Shown: positions 35,376-44,452 of the stretch, one piece after another
How positions within the stretch are numbered: position 1 is the first letter of the stretch
Layout of the letters: the number at the start of each line of letters is the position of its first letter
Source: Chthoniobacter flavus Ellin428
GTDB taxonomy: Bacteria; Verrucomicrobiota; Verrucomicrobiia; Chthoniobacterales; Chthoniobacteraceae
NCBI RefSeq assembly: GCF_000173075.1
Contig: NZ_ABVL01000025.1
Location: forward strand, 27,876 to 91,875
Length of the DNA: 64,000 bases
Direction of reading: 5' to 3'
Position numbers and translations under genes: made by a program
The notes under the pieces: generated by a model
Seen by the model: the letters and a program-made list of their open reading frames with translations, nothing else
Databases searched by the model: none
What the model was told of the DNA's origin: nothing

Positions 35376-38300
35376 TCAGTACAGGAACACCAACTCGTTA
35401 TTCTCCAGCACGGCCTGCGTGTAGCGCTCCATCACGTTGAGCTGCTTTACGGGTTCCATGGCCTTGAGGGCTTTGGCCTTGCGCGCCTTGGTCGCATCGT
35501 CGTCGCTGGCTTGCGGGGCGAGCTTCGGATCGGGAATTGTCGGCGGATCATCGGAGAGGAAGTTCCGGGCGAGGACGAGTTCCTGCGCCGTGGGCTGACG
35601 CTGGAAAGCGGTCCGGTAGATGAAGCGCACTTTGTCTTCATCGATGCCATCCTTCGGGAAGTCGGAACGCGTGAGAAGGTTCTTCACCTGTTCGACAACG
35701 AACGGACTGTTCATCAGGAAAAGCGCCTGCTGCGGCACCGTGGTGAGCATGCGCTCGCCGTTGGTCATGTCGGGGTTCGCGAAGTCGAACGTGCCAAACA
35801 TATCCGGCAACGAATTGCGATCGACCATCGCGTAGACCGTGCGGCGATCCGTGCTCGTCTTCGGCGTCATCGCGTCGGCGACCATGGCGCGGTAACGGTT
35901 GGAAACCGTGGAAGCCGCCATGATGAACGGACGGCCATTCAAGTCGCGATCCAGCTTGCCGGCGAGGATGAGCAACGTGTCGCGGGTTTCCTCGAAATCG
36001 AGTCGCTGGACATTCATCCGCCAGAGCCACTGGTTGGTCGGATCGTCGCGCAGGGCCTTGTCATTCGGCGCGCTGCTTTGTTGATAGGTGGACGAGAGCA
36101 GGATGAGCTTGTGCAGCTTCTTGAACGACCAGCCGTTGTCCATGAACGACGTGGCCAACCAATCGAGCAACTCGGGATGGGTCGGCGGTTCGGAACGCGT
36201 GCCGAAATCGCTCACGGTGCGGACGATCGCCTGGCCGAAATGCCACTGCCACACGCGATTCGCGATGACGCGCGCGGTGAGCGGGTTGTCGCGGCTGGCG
36301 ATGCGCTGGGCCAGTTCGAGGCGGCCGCTGCCATCCTTGAAGGGCTCATCCTTGCCCTGCGAAAGCACGGTCAGGAACTTGCGCGGCGCGAGTTCGCCCC
36401 GGTTGCTCGGTTCGCCCCGGACGAAGACGTACGAATTCTTCGGCGTCGGCTTGTCTTCCATCGCCATGGCGCACACCGGTGCACCCGGATGGGCGAAATT
36501 GATGCTGACCTTCTTCGCCTCGATGGCCGTTTCCGGATTGGTGAACTGCACGCCCAGCGCGCGAGTCATCAGCTTCTGGTCGGGCATCACTGTCGATTCG
36601 CCACCGAAGATGCATTCGCGCAACGCTTCCATCGGGCCATCGATTTTCGTTTGCACCTTGGCGACGGGGAACTTCACGTTCCGCCCCGCGCCGCGATAGC
36701 CGGTGTAAGCGGGCAGATCGAGCTGCTTGCGCAAGTCGGCAAAGACTTCCGTGTAAACCGCCGCCACGTCCTTCAACGTCGTCGGCGCCTTGGCCGCGAG
36801 CGCGGAAGCGAGCGCCGGCTGGTACTGGCCTGAGCTCTCGATTTCCTTGGCCAGTTCCGGGCCTTTTTCGGCAAATTGCTCGTCCGTCAACTCGGTGAAC
36901 TTCAGCCACGGGCCAAGCACCGCGTCGGTCTTTTGCGCCGCCTTGATGCGGTCCATCCAAATGAACGCGACCTCGGCCTCCAGCCCGCGCTGGCGGGCCA
37001 TGAGCCGGAAGTTATCTCCGCGTTTGCTGGTGTCCTTGGCCGCGGCACTGTCCCGTGTGGCGAGCAGGTATTCGCCGGCCTTGTCGAGCATGCCCGAAAC
37101 GAGTCGCGCGGCGTTCGTCTCGCGATACTTCTCCACTTCCTGATCCACCTTGGCTACTTCGGCCTCATAAGCCTTGTAGTTCGTGCTGTCCTTGTCGACG
37201 GGCGCGATGATCGGCTCCTCGGTCGGCTCCTGCGAACTGCTGAAGACGCCGTGCAGCGCGTAGTAATCCTTCGTCGGGATCGGGTCGAACTTGTGGTCGT
37301 GGCAGCGGGCGCAGGCCACGGTCAGGCCGAGCATGCCTTTGCTCACCACATCGATACGATCGTCGATGACATCGTTTTCCACCCCCATGAAACGCTTGCC
37401 CACGGTGAGGAAGCCGAGCGCGGCGAGCTTCGATTTGTCCTTCTCCGCTTCCGGCAGGCGATCCGCCGCGATCTGTTCGCGGACGAATTGATCGTAGGGC
37501 AGATCCGTGTTGAACGCGTTGATGACGTAATCGCGATAGGTCCAGGCGTAAGCGAAAAGCGGCTGGCGCTTGCCATTGAGACGATCGCCGCTCGTGTCCG
37601 CATAGCGGGCCACGTCGAGCCAGTGACGGCCCCAGCGCTCACCGTAAGTCGGCGAAGCCAGCAGACGATCGATCACCTTCTCGTAAGCGTTGGGCGAGTT
37701 GTCGGCCAGGAACGCATCCACCTCCGCGAGCGTCGGCGGCAGGCCGGTGAGATCGTAGGTCACCCGGCGCAGCAACGTCGCCTTGTCCGCCGGAGCGGAA
37801 GGCGTGAGCTTCTTTTCCGTGAGCTTCGCGAGGACGAAAGCGTCGATCGGGTTCTTGATGAAATGCTTCTCATCCACCGGCGTCGGCACCGTAGGATTCT
37901 TGATCGGCTGGAAAGCCCAGTGTTCCTTTGCCGTCTTGTCGTTCCAGGCGGCTTTGCGCGTCGCCTTGCCGTCGCGCGGATCGGGCGCGCCCATCTTGAT
38001 CCACTGTTCGAAGTCGGCGATCACCTCCGCCGGGAGCTGATCCTTCTTCGGCGGCATGGCCAGATCCGGGTCCGGATCCGAATGCTTCATCGAGGTCAGC
38101 AGCAGGCTCTTCTCCGGCTTGCCGGCGACAATCGACGGGCCGGAATCGCCGCCCTTGAGGATGCCTTCGGCGGTATCGAGCAGGAGGCCACCCTTGACCT
38201 TCTTCGATGTCGCGCTGTGGCATTCGTAGCATTGCTCCGAAAGCACGGGACGGATTTTCTTCTCGAAGAAGTCGAGCTGGGCGAGATCGGACGGCACGGC

Positions 38301-38384
38301 CGCACCGGCACTGGCGACGCCGCTGAGAACAGCGGCCACCGTGAGCAAGCGAGGAGATGTCAGGCGAACAGTCATGATGCGCAA
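35376..38384 (-). CDS. PSCyt1-DUF1549-DUF1553 (PSD1) protein
   Basis: A 1,002-residue exported protein of the planctomycete/verrucomicrobial cytochrome family. In order: signal peptide; a PSCyt1 segment with haem motif CYECHS near residue 52; the DUF1549 domain (KNPIDAFVLAKL, DLTGLPPTLAEVDAFL, and ARCHDHKFDPIPTKDYYAL); a long helical insert; and the C-terminal DUF1553 domain (RGEPSNRGELAPRKFL, NRVWQWHFG, LFLMNSPFV). The biochemical role is unknown; the family is often found with DUF1501 proteins and sulfatases, and a link to polysaccharide breakdown has been proposed. It starts 3 bp after the DUF1501 stop, so the two are translationally coupled. Confidence 0.93.
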   Translation of the reverse strand: MRIMTVRLTSPRLLTVAAVLSGVASAGAAVPSDLAQLDFFEKKIRPVLSEQCYECHSATSKKVKGGLLLDTAEGILKGGDSGPSIVAGKPEKSLLLTSMKHSDPDPDLAMPPKKDQLPAEVIADFEQWIKMGAPDPRDGKATRKAAWNDKTAKEHWAFQPIKNPTVPTPVDEKHFIKNPIDAFVLAKLTEKKLTPSAPADKATLLRRVTYDLTGLPPTLAEVDAFLADNSPNAYEKVIDRLLASPTYGERWGRHWLDVARYADTSGDRLNGKRQPLFAYAWTYRDYVINAFNTDLPYDQFVREQIAADRLPEAEKDKSKLAALGFLTVGKRFMGVENDVIDDRIDVVSKGMLGLTVACARCHDHKFDPIPTKDYYALHGVFSSSQEPTEEPIIAPVDKDSTNYKAYEAEVAKVDQEVEKYRETNAARLVSGMLDKAGEYLLATRDSAAAKDTSKRGDNFRLMARQRGLEAEVAFIWMDRIKAAQKTDAVLGPWLKFTELTDEQFAEKGPELAKEIESSGQYQPALASALAAKAPTTLKDVAAVYTEVFADLRKQLDLPAYTGYRGAGRNVKFPVAKVQTKIDGPMEALRECIFGGESTVMPDQKLMTRALGVQFTNPETAIEAKKVSINFAHPGAPVCAMAMEDKPTPKNSYVFVRGEPSNRGELAPRKFLTVLSQGKDEPFKDGSGRLELAQRIASRDNPLTARVIANRVWQWHFGQAIVRTVSDFGTRSEPPTHPELLDWLATSFMDNGWSFKKLHKLILLSSTYQQSSAPNDKALRDDPTNQWLWRMNVQRLDFEETRDTLLILAGKLDRDLNGRPFIMAASTVSNRYRAMVADAMTPKTSTDRRTVYAMVDRNSLPDMFGTFDFANPDMTNGERMLTTVPQQALFLMNSPFVVEQVKNLLTRSDFPKDGIDEDKVRFIYRTAFQRQPTAQELVLARNFLSDDPPTIPDPKLAPQASDDDATKARKAKALKAMEPVKQLNVMERYTQAVLENNELVFLY

Positions 38385-38387
38385 AAA

Positions 38388-39791
38388 TTAGGAAACGAGC
38401 CCCGTGACCACATTGCCGAAGACGTCCGTGAGCCGGAAGTCGCGGCCATTGTAGCGATAAGTCAGCTTCTCGTGATCGAAGCCGAGCTGGTTGAGGATGG
38501 TGGCGTGCAAGTCATGGACGTGCACCTTGTTCTCGACCACGTCGTAGCCGAAATCGTCGCTCGCACCGTAAGCCTGGCCGCCTTTGATGCCGCCGCCGGC
38601 CATCCACGCGCAGAACGCACGATGATGGTGATCGCGGCCCGGTTCGCCACGAGCGCCCTTGTCATGGCGCGGGGTGCGGCCAAATTCACCGCCCCACACG
38701 ACCAGCGTATCCTCGAGCATGCCACGCTGCTTGAGATCGGTGAGCAACGCGCCGACCGGCTGATCGAGCAACGCCGCCTGCTTCTCGAGATTGCCCTTCA
38801 CATCCGTGTGGTGATCCCAACTTCCCGCCCACACCTGCACGAAACGCACGCCATTTTCCACCAGGCGGCGGGCGACGAGCATGCGGCGTCCAGTCTCGGT
38901 ATCGCCATACATATCGCGAATGTTCTGCGGTTCCTTGGTGACGTCGAAAGTGTCCATCGCTTCCGCCTGCATATTGAAAGCGAGCTCGAAGGACTGGAGA
39001 CGCGCCTCCAGTGCCGCCTCGTGCGCCTGGCGCTCGGTGTGCAGATCGTTCATCGCCTTGAGCAGATCGATCTGCCGGCGCTGTTGAGGGCGGGTGGCGA
39101 ATTGGCTGCGGATGTTTTCAATGATCCGGTCCACCGGGCCACTGACGTTGCCTACCAGCGTTCCCTGGAAGGCGCCGGGCAGGAAGGCCGAACGCCAGTT
39201 CGCCGCGCCACCAAGACCACCGCCGAGAGCGATGAAACCGGGCAGGTTCTGATTTTCCGCGCCCAAGCCGTAAAGCACCCATGCACCCATCGAGGGCTTC
39301 ACCAGACGGCCCGACCCCGTATTCATCATCAGCGTGGCGAAATCGTGCGCGGGGATGTCCGTATTCATCGAGCGGATGACCGCGATGTCATCGATGTGGT
39401 CACCGATCTTCGGGAAAATTTCGCTCACCTCCACGCCGCTCTGGCCGCGCTTGGTGAATTTGAACTGTGTCGGCAGCGGGATGCCGCCGATTTCCTTCAC
39501 ATCCTTGCCGATGTATTTCTCCATCTCCGGCTTCGGATCCCAAGTGTCGATGTGCGACGGGCCGCCTTGGGAGAAAATATGGATGACGCGCTTCGCCTTG
39601 CCCGGGAATTGGGGTTGCTTGGGCGCCAGGGGTGAAAGGTTCATCGCCGCCTGGGCGCTGCCGCTGCCGAGGGAGGCGCCGAGAAGGCCGGCCAGACTCA
39701 ACGCGCCAAAGCCCATGCCAAATCGGTTGAGGAATTGGCGGCGCGTAACGCAATAATCTTCGGGGGAAGGGAGATGTTGGTTGATGTCCAT
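38388..39791 (-). CDS. DUF1501 domain protein, Tat-exported
   Basis: A 467-residue protein with a twin-arginine signal near the N-terminus (RRQFLNRFGMGFGALSLAGL). DUF1501 belongs to the alkaline-phosphatase/sulfatase-like superfamily; visible landmarks are FSQGGPSHIDTWDPKP, GDHIDDIAVIRSM, WDHHTDVKGN, and the late GGEFGRTPRHDKGARGEPG and DHHHRAF segments rich in Asp and His, consistent with metal binding. The substrate is unknown. It is first in the two-gene operon with the DUF1549/1553 gene. The start ATG at 39791 is preceded by two small palindromes. Confidence 0.93.
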   Translation of the reverse strand: MDINQHLPSPEDYCVTRRQFLNRFGMGFGALSLAGLLGASLGSGSAQAAMNLSPLAPKQPQFPGKAKRVIHIFSQGGPSHIDTWDPKPEMEKYIGKDVKEIGGIPLPTQFKFTKRGQSGVEVSEIFPKIGDHIDDIAVIRSMNTDIPAHDFATLMMNTGSGRLVKPSMGAWVLYGLGAENQNLPGFIALGGGLGGAANWRSAFLPGAFQGTLVGNVSGPVDRIIENIRSQFATRPQQRRQIDLLKAMNDLHTERQAHEAALEARLQSFELAFNMQAEAMDTFDVTKEPQNIRDMYGDTETGRRMLVARRLVENGVRFVQVWAGSWDHHTDVKGNLEKQAALLDQPVGALLTDLKQRGMLEDTLVVWGGEFGRTPRHDKGARGEPGRDHHHRAFCAWMAGGGIKGGQAYGASDDFGYDVVENKVHVHDLHATILNQLGFDHEKLTYRYNGRDFRLTDVFGNVVTGLVS

Positions 39792-39812
39792 AATGCTGTG
39801 TGTTCTTGGGGC

Positions 39813-39855
39813 GGGTTAACCCAATAAGTCCCAACAAGTTTCGCCCTTAGCGAAA
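39813..39855 (-). promoter_or_regulatory. palindrome GGGTTAACCC and hairpin TTTCGC-CCTTA-GCGAAA
   Basis: A perfect 10-bp palindrome (39813-39822) and a perfect 6-bp stem hairpin (39839-39855) lie 22-64 bp upstream of the DUF1501 start. The placement suits an operator or leader structure. This is inference from symmetry only. Confidence 0.35.
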
Positions 39856-40002
39856 ATATTAAATTTTGCTTAATAAAACGCCATTTCGGTGGTTTTTGGG
39901 CGGACCAGGAGCAGATGAGGCGGAGGATGAAGACGTTTTCCGATTCGAGGTCGTGTGGGCGCCCATCCGCGTTTTTTTTAAATCCACCAGTCCCTCTCAA
40001 CA

Positions 40003-40085
40003 ATTCTTCTCTGCGCCTCTGCGGCCTCTGCGTTTAAAAAATTCTTTGGTCGCGGCTCTGCCGCGCTGGACCTCTGCGTTTTAAA
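40003..40085. repeat. CTCTGCG-type repeat element
   Basis: Units TTCTCTGCG, CCTCTGCGG and CCTCTGCGTTTAAAA repeat in tandem; after a spacer with the small palindrome GCGGCTCTGCCGC, another CCTCTGCGTTTTAAAA closes the element. It ends about 55 bp before the kinase ATG. Confidence 0.55.
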
Positions 40086-40139
40086 ATGATTTCCGCTTGC
40101 CCCGGCGCGCGTGGCGTGAATCCTCCTGCCCCTCGCAAA

Positions 40140-41153
40140 ATGAACACACGCTCAGGAATCCTTGCCGGCGGTAACTGGATCATCGACCACGTCAAAATCA
40201 TCGACACCTGGCCGTCGCAGGACGCGCTGGCCAATATTCTCTCCAGCACGCACGGCACCGGCGGTTCGCCTTACAATATCCTCATCGACCTCGCCAAGCT
40301 TGGGACTCCCTTCCCCCTCGCCGCGGTCGGTCTCGTCGGCCAGGACGGCGATGGGCAGATCATTCTCGACGACTGCGTGAAGTTCAAAATCGACGCCAGC
40401 GCCCTGCAGCAGACCGATAAGGCGCCCACTTCCTACACGGACGTGATGACCGTCCAGTCGAACGGCCGCCGCACCTTCTTTCACGCGCGGGGCGCGAATG
40501 CGCTGCTCGATTCGCCGCACTTCGATTTCAGCAAGACGACAGCTCGCTTGTTCCATCTCGGCTATCTGCTCCTCCTCGACATCCTCGACAGCGAGCATCC
40601 GCAATACGGCACCGTGGCCGCCGAAGTTCTGTCCCGCGCCCAAGCCGCCGGGCTCAAGACGAGCATCGATCTGGTGAGCGAAGACAGCGACCGTTTCGCC
40701 AAGGTTGTCTCGCCCGCGCTGAAGCATGTCGACCTTTGCATCATGAATGAATTCGAGGCGGGACGGGTCACGGGACTGCCCATCCGCACCGATAGCGGCC
40801 TCGATCGCGTCGCCTTGAAAAAAGCGATGGAGCAAATCCTCGCCGCGGGCGTCCGCGAACACGTCATCATCCATTTTCCCGAAGGCGGCGCCGCGCTCGG
40901 CCGCGACGGACAATTCTGCGAGCACGCGAGCGTGAAGCTCCCGAGCAGCTATATCAAAGGCGCCGCCGGCGCCGGCGATGCCTTCACTGCCGGTGTCCTC
41001 CTCGGCTGGCATGAGCATTTGCCGGTCAAGGATTGGCTCCGCTACGGCGTGTGCGCCGCGGCCGCCAATCTCGCCGACGAGACCTGCACGGGTGGCATGC
41101 TGCCGCTCGCCCAGGTCCTCGAAATCGGCACGCGGTTCGGTTTTCGGGCGTAA
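40140..41153 (+). CDS. PfkB-family carbohydrate kinase
   Basis: A cytosolic ATP-dependent sugar kinase of 337 residues. The two PfkB signatures are present: GGSPYNILIDLAKLG in the N-terminal region and GAAGAGDAFTAG in the C-terminal region, whose Asp is the catalytic base. The substrate cannot be read from the sequence; nearby aldolase and dehydrogenase genes suggest a sugar or sugar acid phosphorylated before aldol cleavage. The frame is open from an ATG at 40086, but the ATG at 40140 gives the usual short N-terminus (MNTRSGILAGGNWIIDHVK) and is preferred. Confidence 0.88.
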   Translation: MNTRSGILAGGNWIIDHVKIIDTWPSQDALANILSSTHGTGGSPYNILIDLAKLGTPFPLAAVGLVGQDGDGQIILDDCVKFKIDASALQQTDKAPTSYTDVMTVQSNGRRTFFHARGANALLDSPHFDFSKTTARLFHLGYLLLLDILDSEHPQYGTVAAEVLSRAQAAGLKTSIDLVSEDSDRFAKVVSPALKHVDLCIMNEFEAGRVTGLPIRTDSGLDRVALKKAMEQILAAGVREHVIIHFPEGGAALGRDGQFCEHASVKLPSSYIKGAAGAGDAFTAGVLLGWHEHLPVKDWLRYGVCAAAANLADETCTGGMLPLAQVLEIGTRFGFRA

Positions 41154-41173
41154 CACGAAGTCCCCTTCCTGCG

Positions 41174-41325
41174 TGTCATCCCGAGCGGAGCGTCCCGGCG
41201 GCGAAGGGGGCGGGACGCGCAGTCGAAGGCCCCCGCCGCTTTACTGGAGATCCTCGCTGGTTGTTCGGCTGGTTCTTCGACTGCGCGCTCCCCACTGGCC
41301 CACGAGCGCTCCGCTCAGGATGACA
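41174..41325. repeat. TCATCCTGAGCGGAGC-class palindrome (degenerate copy)
   Basis: Outer arms TGTCATCCCGAGCGGAGCG (from 41174) and CGCTCCGCTCAGGATGACA (to about 41324) are near-perfect reverse complements. The inner parts are diverged (AGTCGAAGGCCCCC against GGTTCTTCGACT). It lies between convergent kinase and hydrolase genes. Confidence 0.7.
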
Positions 41326-41350
41326 CCGGGGAAAGGAAATCGCTCCGTTA

Positions 41351-42211
41351 CTACTTCAAAGCCTGATCCACAAACTCGAACAACTCCTTCGTGGCCGGAT
41401 CCCCCTCCACGCCGAGGTTGTTATTGAGTTTGCTGTGATCCGTGTCCTTCGCCCCAAAGACCTTCACGGACACGCCCGCACTCTTCAGCGCCTTGGCCAG
41501 ATCCTGGGCCTGCAACGTCGTATCCGGGTGCGTGGCCACGTGCAGTAGTAGGAACGGCGGAATACCCTTGTCCTTCTTCACGTGATTCACCGCGGAGTAA
41601 TCCGCCTGCTGCTCCGGATTACCGAACTTCGCTCGGTGCCCTCCCTTCGGTTCCGGCAAATTGTAAACGCGGCAGCGCGTATCGGAGAGCGCTACGCTGG
41701 CCGGCACATTGTAGGTGTCGCCATCCACCGGCACGCAGCCTTTCACATCGGAAAACGGCACACCCTCGGCCTTGAGCAACCGCTCATCCGTGCAAAGCAG
41801 CGCCGCAAGTTGCGCCCCTGCGGAATGCCCCATGATGAACATCCGGTGCGGATCGCCCCCGTATTCCGCTGCGTGGGTGTGCACCCAACCGACGGATTTC
41901 GCCACGTCGTGAATGAGGTCGCCCATCAACACTTTCGGCCACAGCCGGTAATTCACCGAGACAAAGACGAACCCCTTTTTCCCAAACGCCGCCGGCTTTT
42001 CCTGCACCTCGGCCTTGTCTCCTTGCGCCCAGCCGCCACCGTGAATCCAAACCACGACTGGCAAATCCTTCGCGCCCGGCGGAGCGTAAACATCCAGCTT
42101 CTGCGCTGCGTCCGCCGAGTCCGTGTAAGGAATATCGCGCTGGATCTTGAGATCTTCGGCACACGCGGCAGACGCGAGGCCGGCACAAAGGAGGAGGGAG
42201 AGCAGCTTCAT
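41351..42211 (-). CDS. secreted alpha/beta-hydrolase (esterase/lipase-like)
   Basis: A 286-residue exported hydrolase. It has a signal peptide (MKLLSLLLCAGLASAACA), the oxyanion-hole motif HGGGWAQGD (His57), the nucleophile elbow GHSAG (Ser130) and a late DTDHSKLN with the probable catalytic histidine (His259). This matches the BD-FAE/esterase branch that often removes acyl groups from carbohydrates. The frame continues open far upstream across the oppositely oriented aldolase gene, but the ATG at 42211 starts the signal peptide and is the real start. It is divergent from the aldolase, with 135 bp between them. Confidence 0.88.
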   Translation of the reverse strand: MKLLSLLLCAGLASAACAEDLKIQRDIPYTDSADAAQKLDVYAPPGAKDLPVVVWIHGGGWAQGDKAEVQEKPAAFGKKGFVFVSVNYRLWPKVLMGDLIHDVAKSVGWVHTHAAEYGGDPHRMFIMGHSAGAQLAALLCTDERLLKAEGVPFSDVKGCVPVDGDTYNVPASVALSDTRCRVYNLPEPKGGHRAKFGNPEQQADYSAVNHVKKDKGIPPFLLLHVATHPDTTLQAQDLAKALKSAGVSVKVFGAKDTDHSKLNNNLGVEGDPATKELFEFVDQALK

Positions 42212-42346
42212 GAGGGGGAATTTCAGGGGAAGAGGTGCCGATGAGACAACTTTCGCCCGATGGATGCAAGTTGGCCGTTCGGACAATTGTATACAAAACC
42301 GCTTGCCCCGCCGCCCATCTGCAGACACGCTCCATGCCTCCTTTCG

Positions 42347-43183
42347 ATGAAAGCATTCCGCCTCAACCGTCTCTTCAATTCCAAATCCAACCGCTGCTTC
42401 GATGTCGCCATCGACCATGGCTTCTTCAACGAGCGTGGCTTCCTCCAAGGTATCGAAAACCTCGAACTGGCCGTGCGCTCGCTGGTCAAGGCCGCCCCGG
42501 ATGCCATTCAGCTGACCATCGGCCAGGCCGAACTGCTCCAGCGCATTCCCGGCAAGCAGAAGCCCGCGCTCGTCCTTCGCACGGACGTGGCCAATGTCTA
42601 CGGCTCCGAGCTGCCGCGCACGCTTTTCAGCCGCATGATCGGCAACGCCTGCGAACAAGCCGTGCGCCTCGATGCCACCTGCGTGGTGGTCAATCTCTTC
42701 CGCATCCCCGGCCAGCCCGAGGTGACCGACCAGTGCATCGAAAACATCCTCAAGATCAAGCCGGAGTGCGAACGCTGGTGCATGCCGCTGATGATCGAGC
42801 CGCTCGTCTTCCGTCCGAATGAACAGGCCGGCGGTTACATGGTGGATGGCGATCCCGACAAGATCATCCCACTCGTCCGCCAGGCGGTGGAACTCGGCGC
42901 GGATATCATCAAGGCCGACCCGACCGACGACGTGGGCGTCTACCACCGCGTGGTGGAAATCGCCGGGCGCATCCCGGTGCTCGTGCGTGGCGGCGGCAAG
43001 GCGCCCGACGCGGAAATCCTCGAACGCACGGAGCGGCTCATCCAGCAAGGCGCATCCGGCATCGTTTACGGCCGCAACATCATCCAGCATCGCGACCCAG
43101 CCGGCATGACCCGCGCGCTCATGTCCATCGTCCACGAAAGTGCGACCGCCAAGGAAGCCATCAAATTCATCGCCGAGAAATGA
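42347..43183 (+). CDS. DhnA/LacD-type class I aldolase
   Basis: A cytosolic TIM-barrel aldolase of 278 residues, of the DeoC/FbaB/LacD superfamily. Landmarks are FDVAIDHGFFNERG near the N-terminus, ADIIKADPTDD with the probable Schiff-base lysine, and the phosphate-binding strand ends LVRGGGKAPD and GASGIVYGRNI. The natural substrate is probably a ketose phosphate or a related acid, not determinable here. The ATG at 42347 is chosen over an upstream in-frame start because the family begins with this segment. Its stop overlaps the start of the next gene by 4 bp (ATGA), showing translational coupling. Confidence 0.88.
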   Translation: MKAFRLNRLFNSKSNRCFDVAIDHGFFNERGFLQGIENLELAVRSLVKAAPDAIQLTIGQAELLQRIPGKQKPALVLRTDVANVYGSELPRTLFSRMIGNACEQAVRLDATCVVVNLFRIPGQPEVTDQCIENILKIKPECERWCMPLMIEPLVFRPNEQAGGYMVDGDPDKIIPLVRQAVELGADIIKADPTDDVGVYHRVVEIAGRIPVLVRGGGKAPDAEILERTERLIQQGASGIVYGRNIIQHRDPAGMTRALMSIVHESATAKEAIKFIAEK

Positions 43184-44306
43184 AGACCCTTCGCCTCGGT
43201 ATCATCGGTGGCGGCCTCATGGGCCGCGAAATGGCCAGCGCGATCGGCCGCTGGTGCGCGCTCACGGACGCTCCCGTGCAACTGGAGCTGACGGCGATCT
43301 GCGATCTCGCGGAGCCGGTGCGCGAATGGTTTCGCCGCATCCCGTCGGTGAAACTTTTCACCGCGGATTCGAAGGAACTCTGCGCCAGCGACCTCGTGGA
43401 TGTCATCTACGTCGCGGTGCCGCATCATCTGCACGAGAGCCTCTATCTCGACGTGCTGAAGAGCGGGGAAGGATCTCTTCGCGGAAAAGCCCTTCGGCAT
43501 CAATCTCGCCGCCGCGCAGAAGATTCGCGACACCGCGAAGGAGCTCGGACGTTTCGTGCGCTGCTCGTCGGAATTCCCCTTCCTGCCCCGGCGTGCAGAA
43601 AGCCGTGCGCTATCTGCGCAGCGGACAACTCGGCCATATCCTCGAGATTCGCAGCGGGTTCCATCACGCCAGCGATCTCGACCCGAACAAGCCGATCAAC
43701 TGGAAGCGGCAGAATAAATTCTGCGGCGAGATTGGCGTCATGGGCGACCTCGGCATGCATACGGCCCACGTGCCGCTGCGGCTGGGTTGGAAGCCCAAGC
43801 GCGTCTATGCACAATTGCAGAAGATTTACACCGAGCGACCCGATGGCAAAGGCGGCATGGCCCCATGCGACACGTGGGATAATGCGCTGATCCATTGCGA
43901 CGTCGACATCGCTGGGAAGGAAGTCCCGATGCGTCTCGAAACGAAGCGCCTCGCGCCCGGTGAAATGAATACCTGGTATCTCGAGGTGCTCGGCACCGAG
44001 GGCGGCGTGCGTTACTCCAGCAAGGAGACGAAGACGCTCTGGCATTTCCGCCGCGGCAAGGAACAGATCTGGGAACGCTACGATGTAGGGATGGGCGAAA
44101 GCGCCTTCCCAGTCGTGACCGGCGGCATTTTCGAAGCCGGCTTCCCCGATTGCTTCCAGCAGATGCTCGCGGCCTTCGCCGCCGAACACGCTGGACAACT
44201 CGGTGAACGCTTCGGCTGCGCCACGCCAGACGAAGCGGTGGGCAGCCACGAGATCTTCGATGCCGCGCTGCGCTCGCACGCGGAGAAACGCGCGATCGAC
44301 CTGTAG
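43180..44306 (+). pseudogene. Gfo/Idh/MocA dehydrogenase with two +1 frameshifts
   Basis: An NAD(P)-dependent sugar dehydrogenase family member. The N-terminus (LGIIGGGLMGREMASAIGRW) is the Rossmann dinucleotide site. Frame is lost in the GGGG run at 43465-43468; the next frame then reads on as DLFAEKPFGINLAAAQKIRD, with the family's EKP motif. Frame is lost again in the CCCC run at 43586-43589 and continues as GVQKAVRYLRSGQLGHILEI to the C-terminus. Removing one base from each run gives an uninterrupted 374-residue protein of normal length. Because both changes are in homopolymers, a sequencing artefact is as likely as a pseudogene. It is coupled to the aldolase. Confidence 0.85.
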
Positions 44307-44313
44307 GCGAAAG

Positions 44314-44443
44314 TATTCAGTGATCAGTAATCAGTAATCAGTAGTTCACGTTCGCAGTCATTCTTACTGATTACTGAACACTGATTACTGAACACTGATT
44401 ACTGATTACTGATTACTGATTACTAAGCACTAAGCACCAAGCA
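44314..44443. repeat. TGATTACTGA-type inverted-repeat element
   Basis: A left arm of CAGTAATCAGTAATCAGTAG (44314-44346) is inverted at 44363-44430 as many copies of TGATTACTGA and TGAACACTGA, ending with ACTAAGCACTAAGCACCAAG. It fills the gap between the dehydrogenase and the GMC gene and ends about 10 bp before the GMC ATG. Confidence 0.8.
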
Positions 44444-44452
44444 CTCCCCCTC

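Larger units (their letters stand above)
39792..40139. other. divergent intergenic region
   Basis: A 348-bp gap between the divergent DUF1501 operon and the PfkB kinase. It contains the small palindromes at 39813-39855, an AT-rich run around 39855-39885 that is a plausible promoter for the minus-strand operon, and a CTCTGCG repeat near the kinase. No gene was recognised. Confidence 0.6.

Noticed and set aside
36876..39635. Open frame of 919 codons on the plus strand
   Set aside because: It is antisense to the DUF1553/DUF1501 genes, spans both of them and shows no recognisable family; a GC-driven shadow.
42212..43135. N-terminal extension of the alpha/beta-hydrolase frame
   Set aside because: The extension is antisense to the aldolase, while the ATG at 42211 starts a perfect signal peptide.
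44363..44430. CRISPR-like array of TGATTACTGA units
   Set aside because: Units are about 10 bp with no unique spacers and the whole is inverted at the left; not a CRISPR array, and no cas genes are present.
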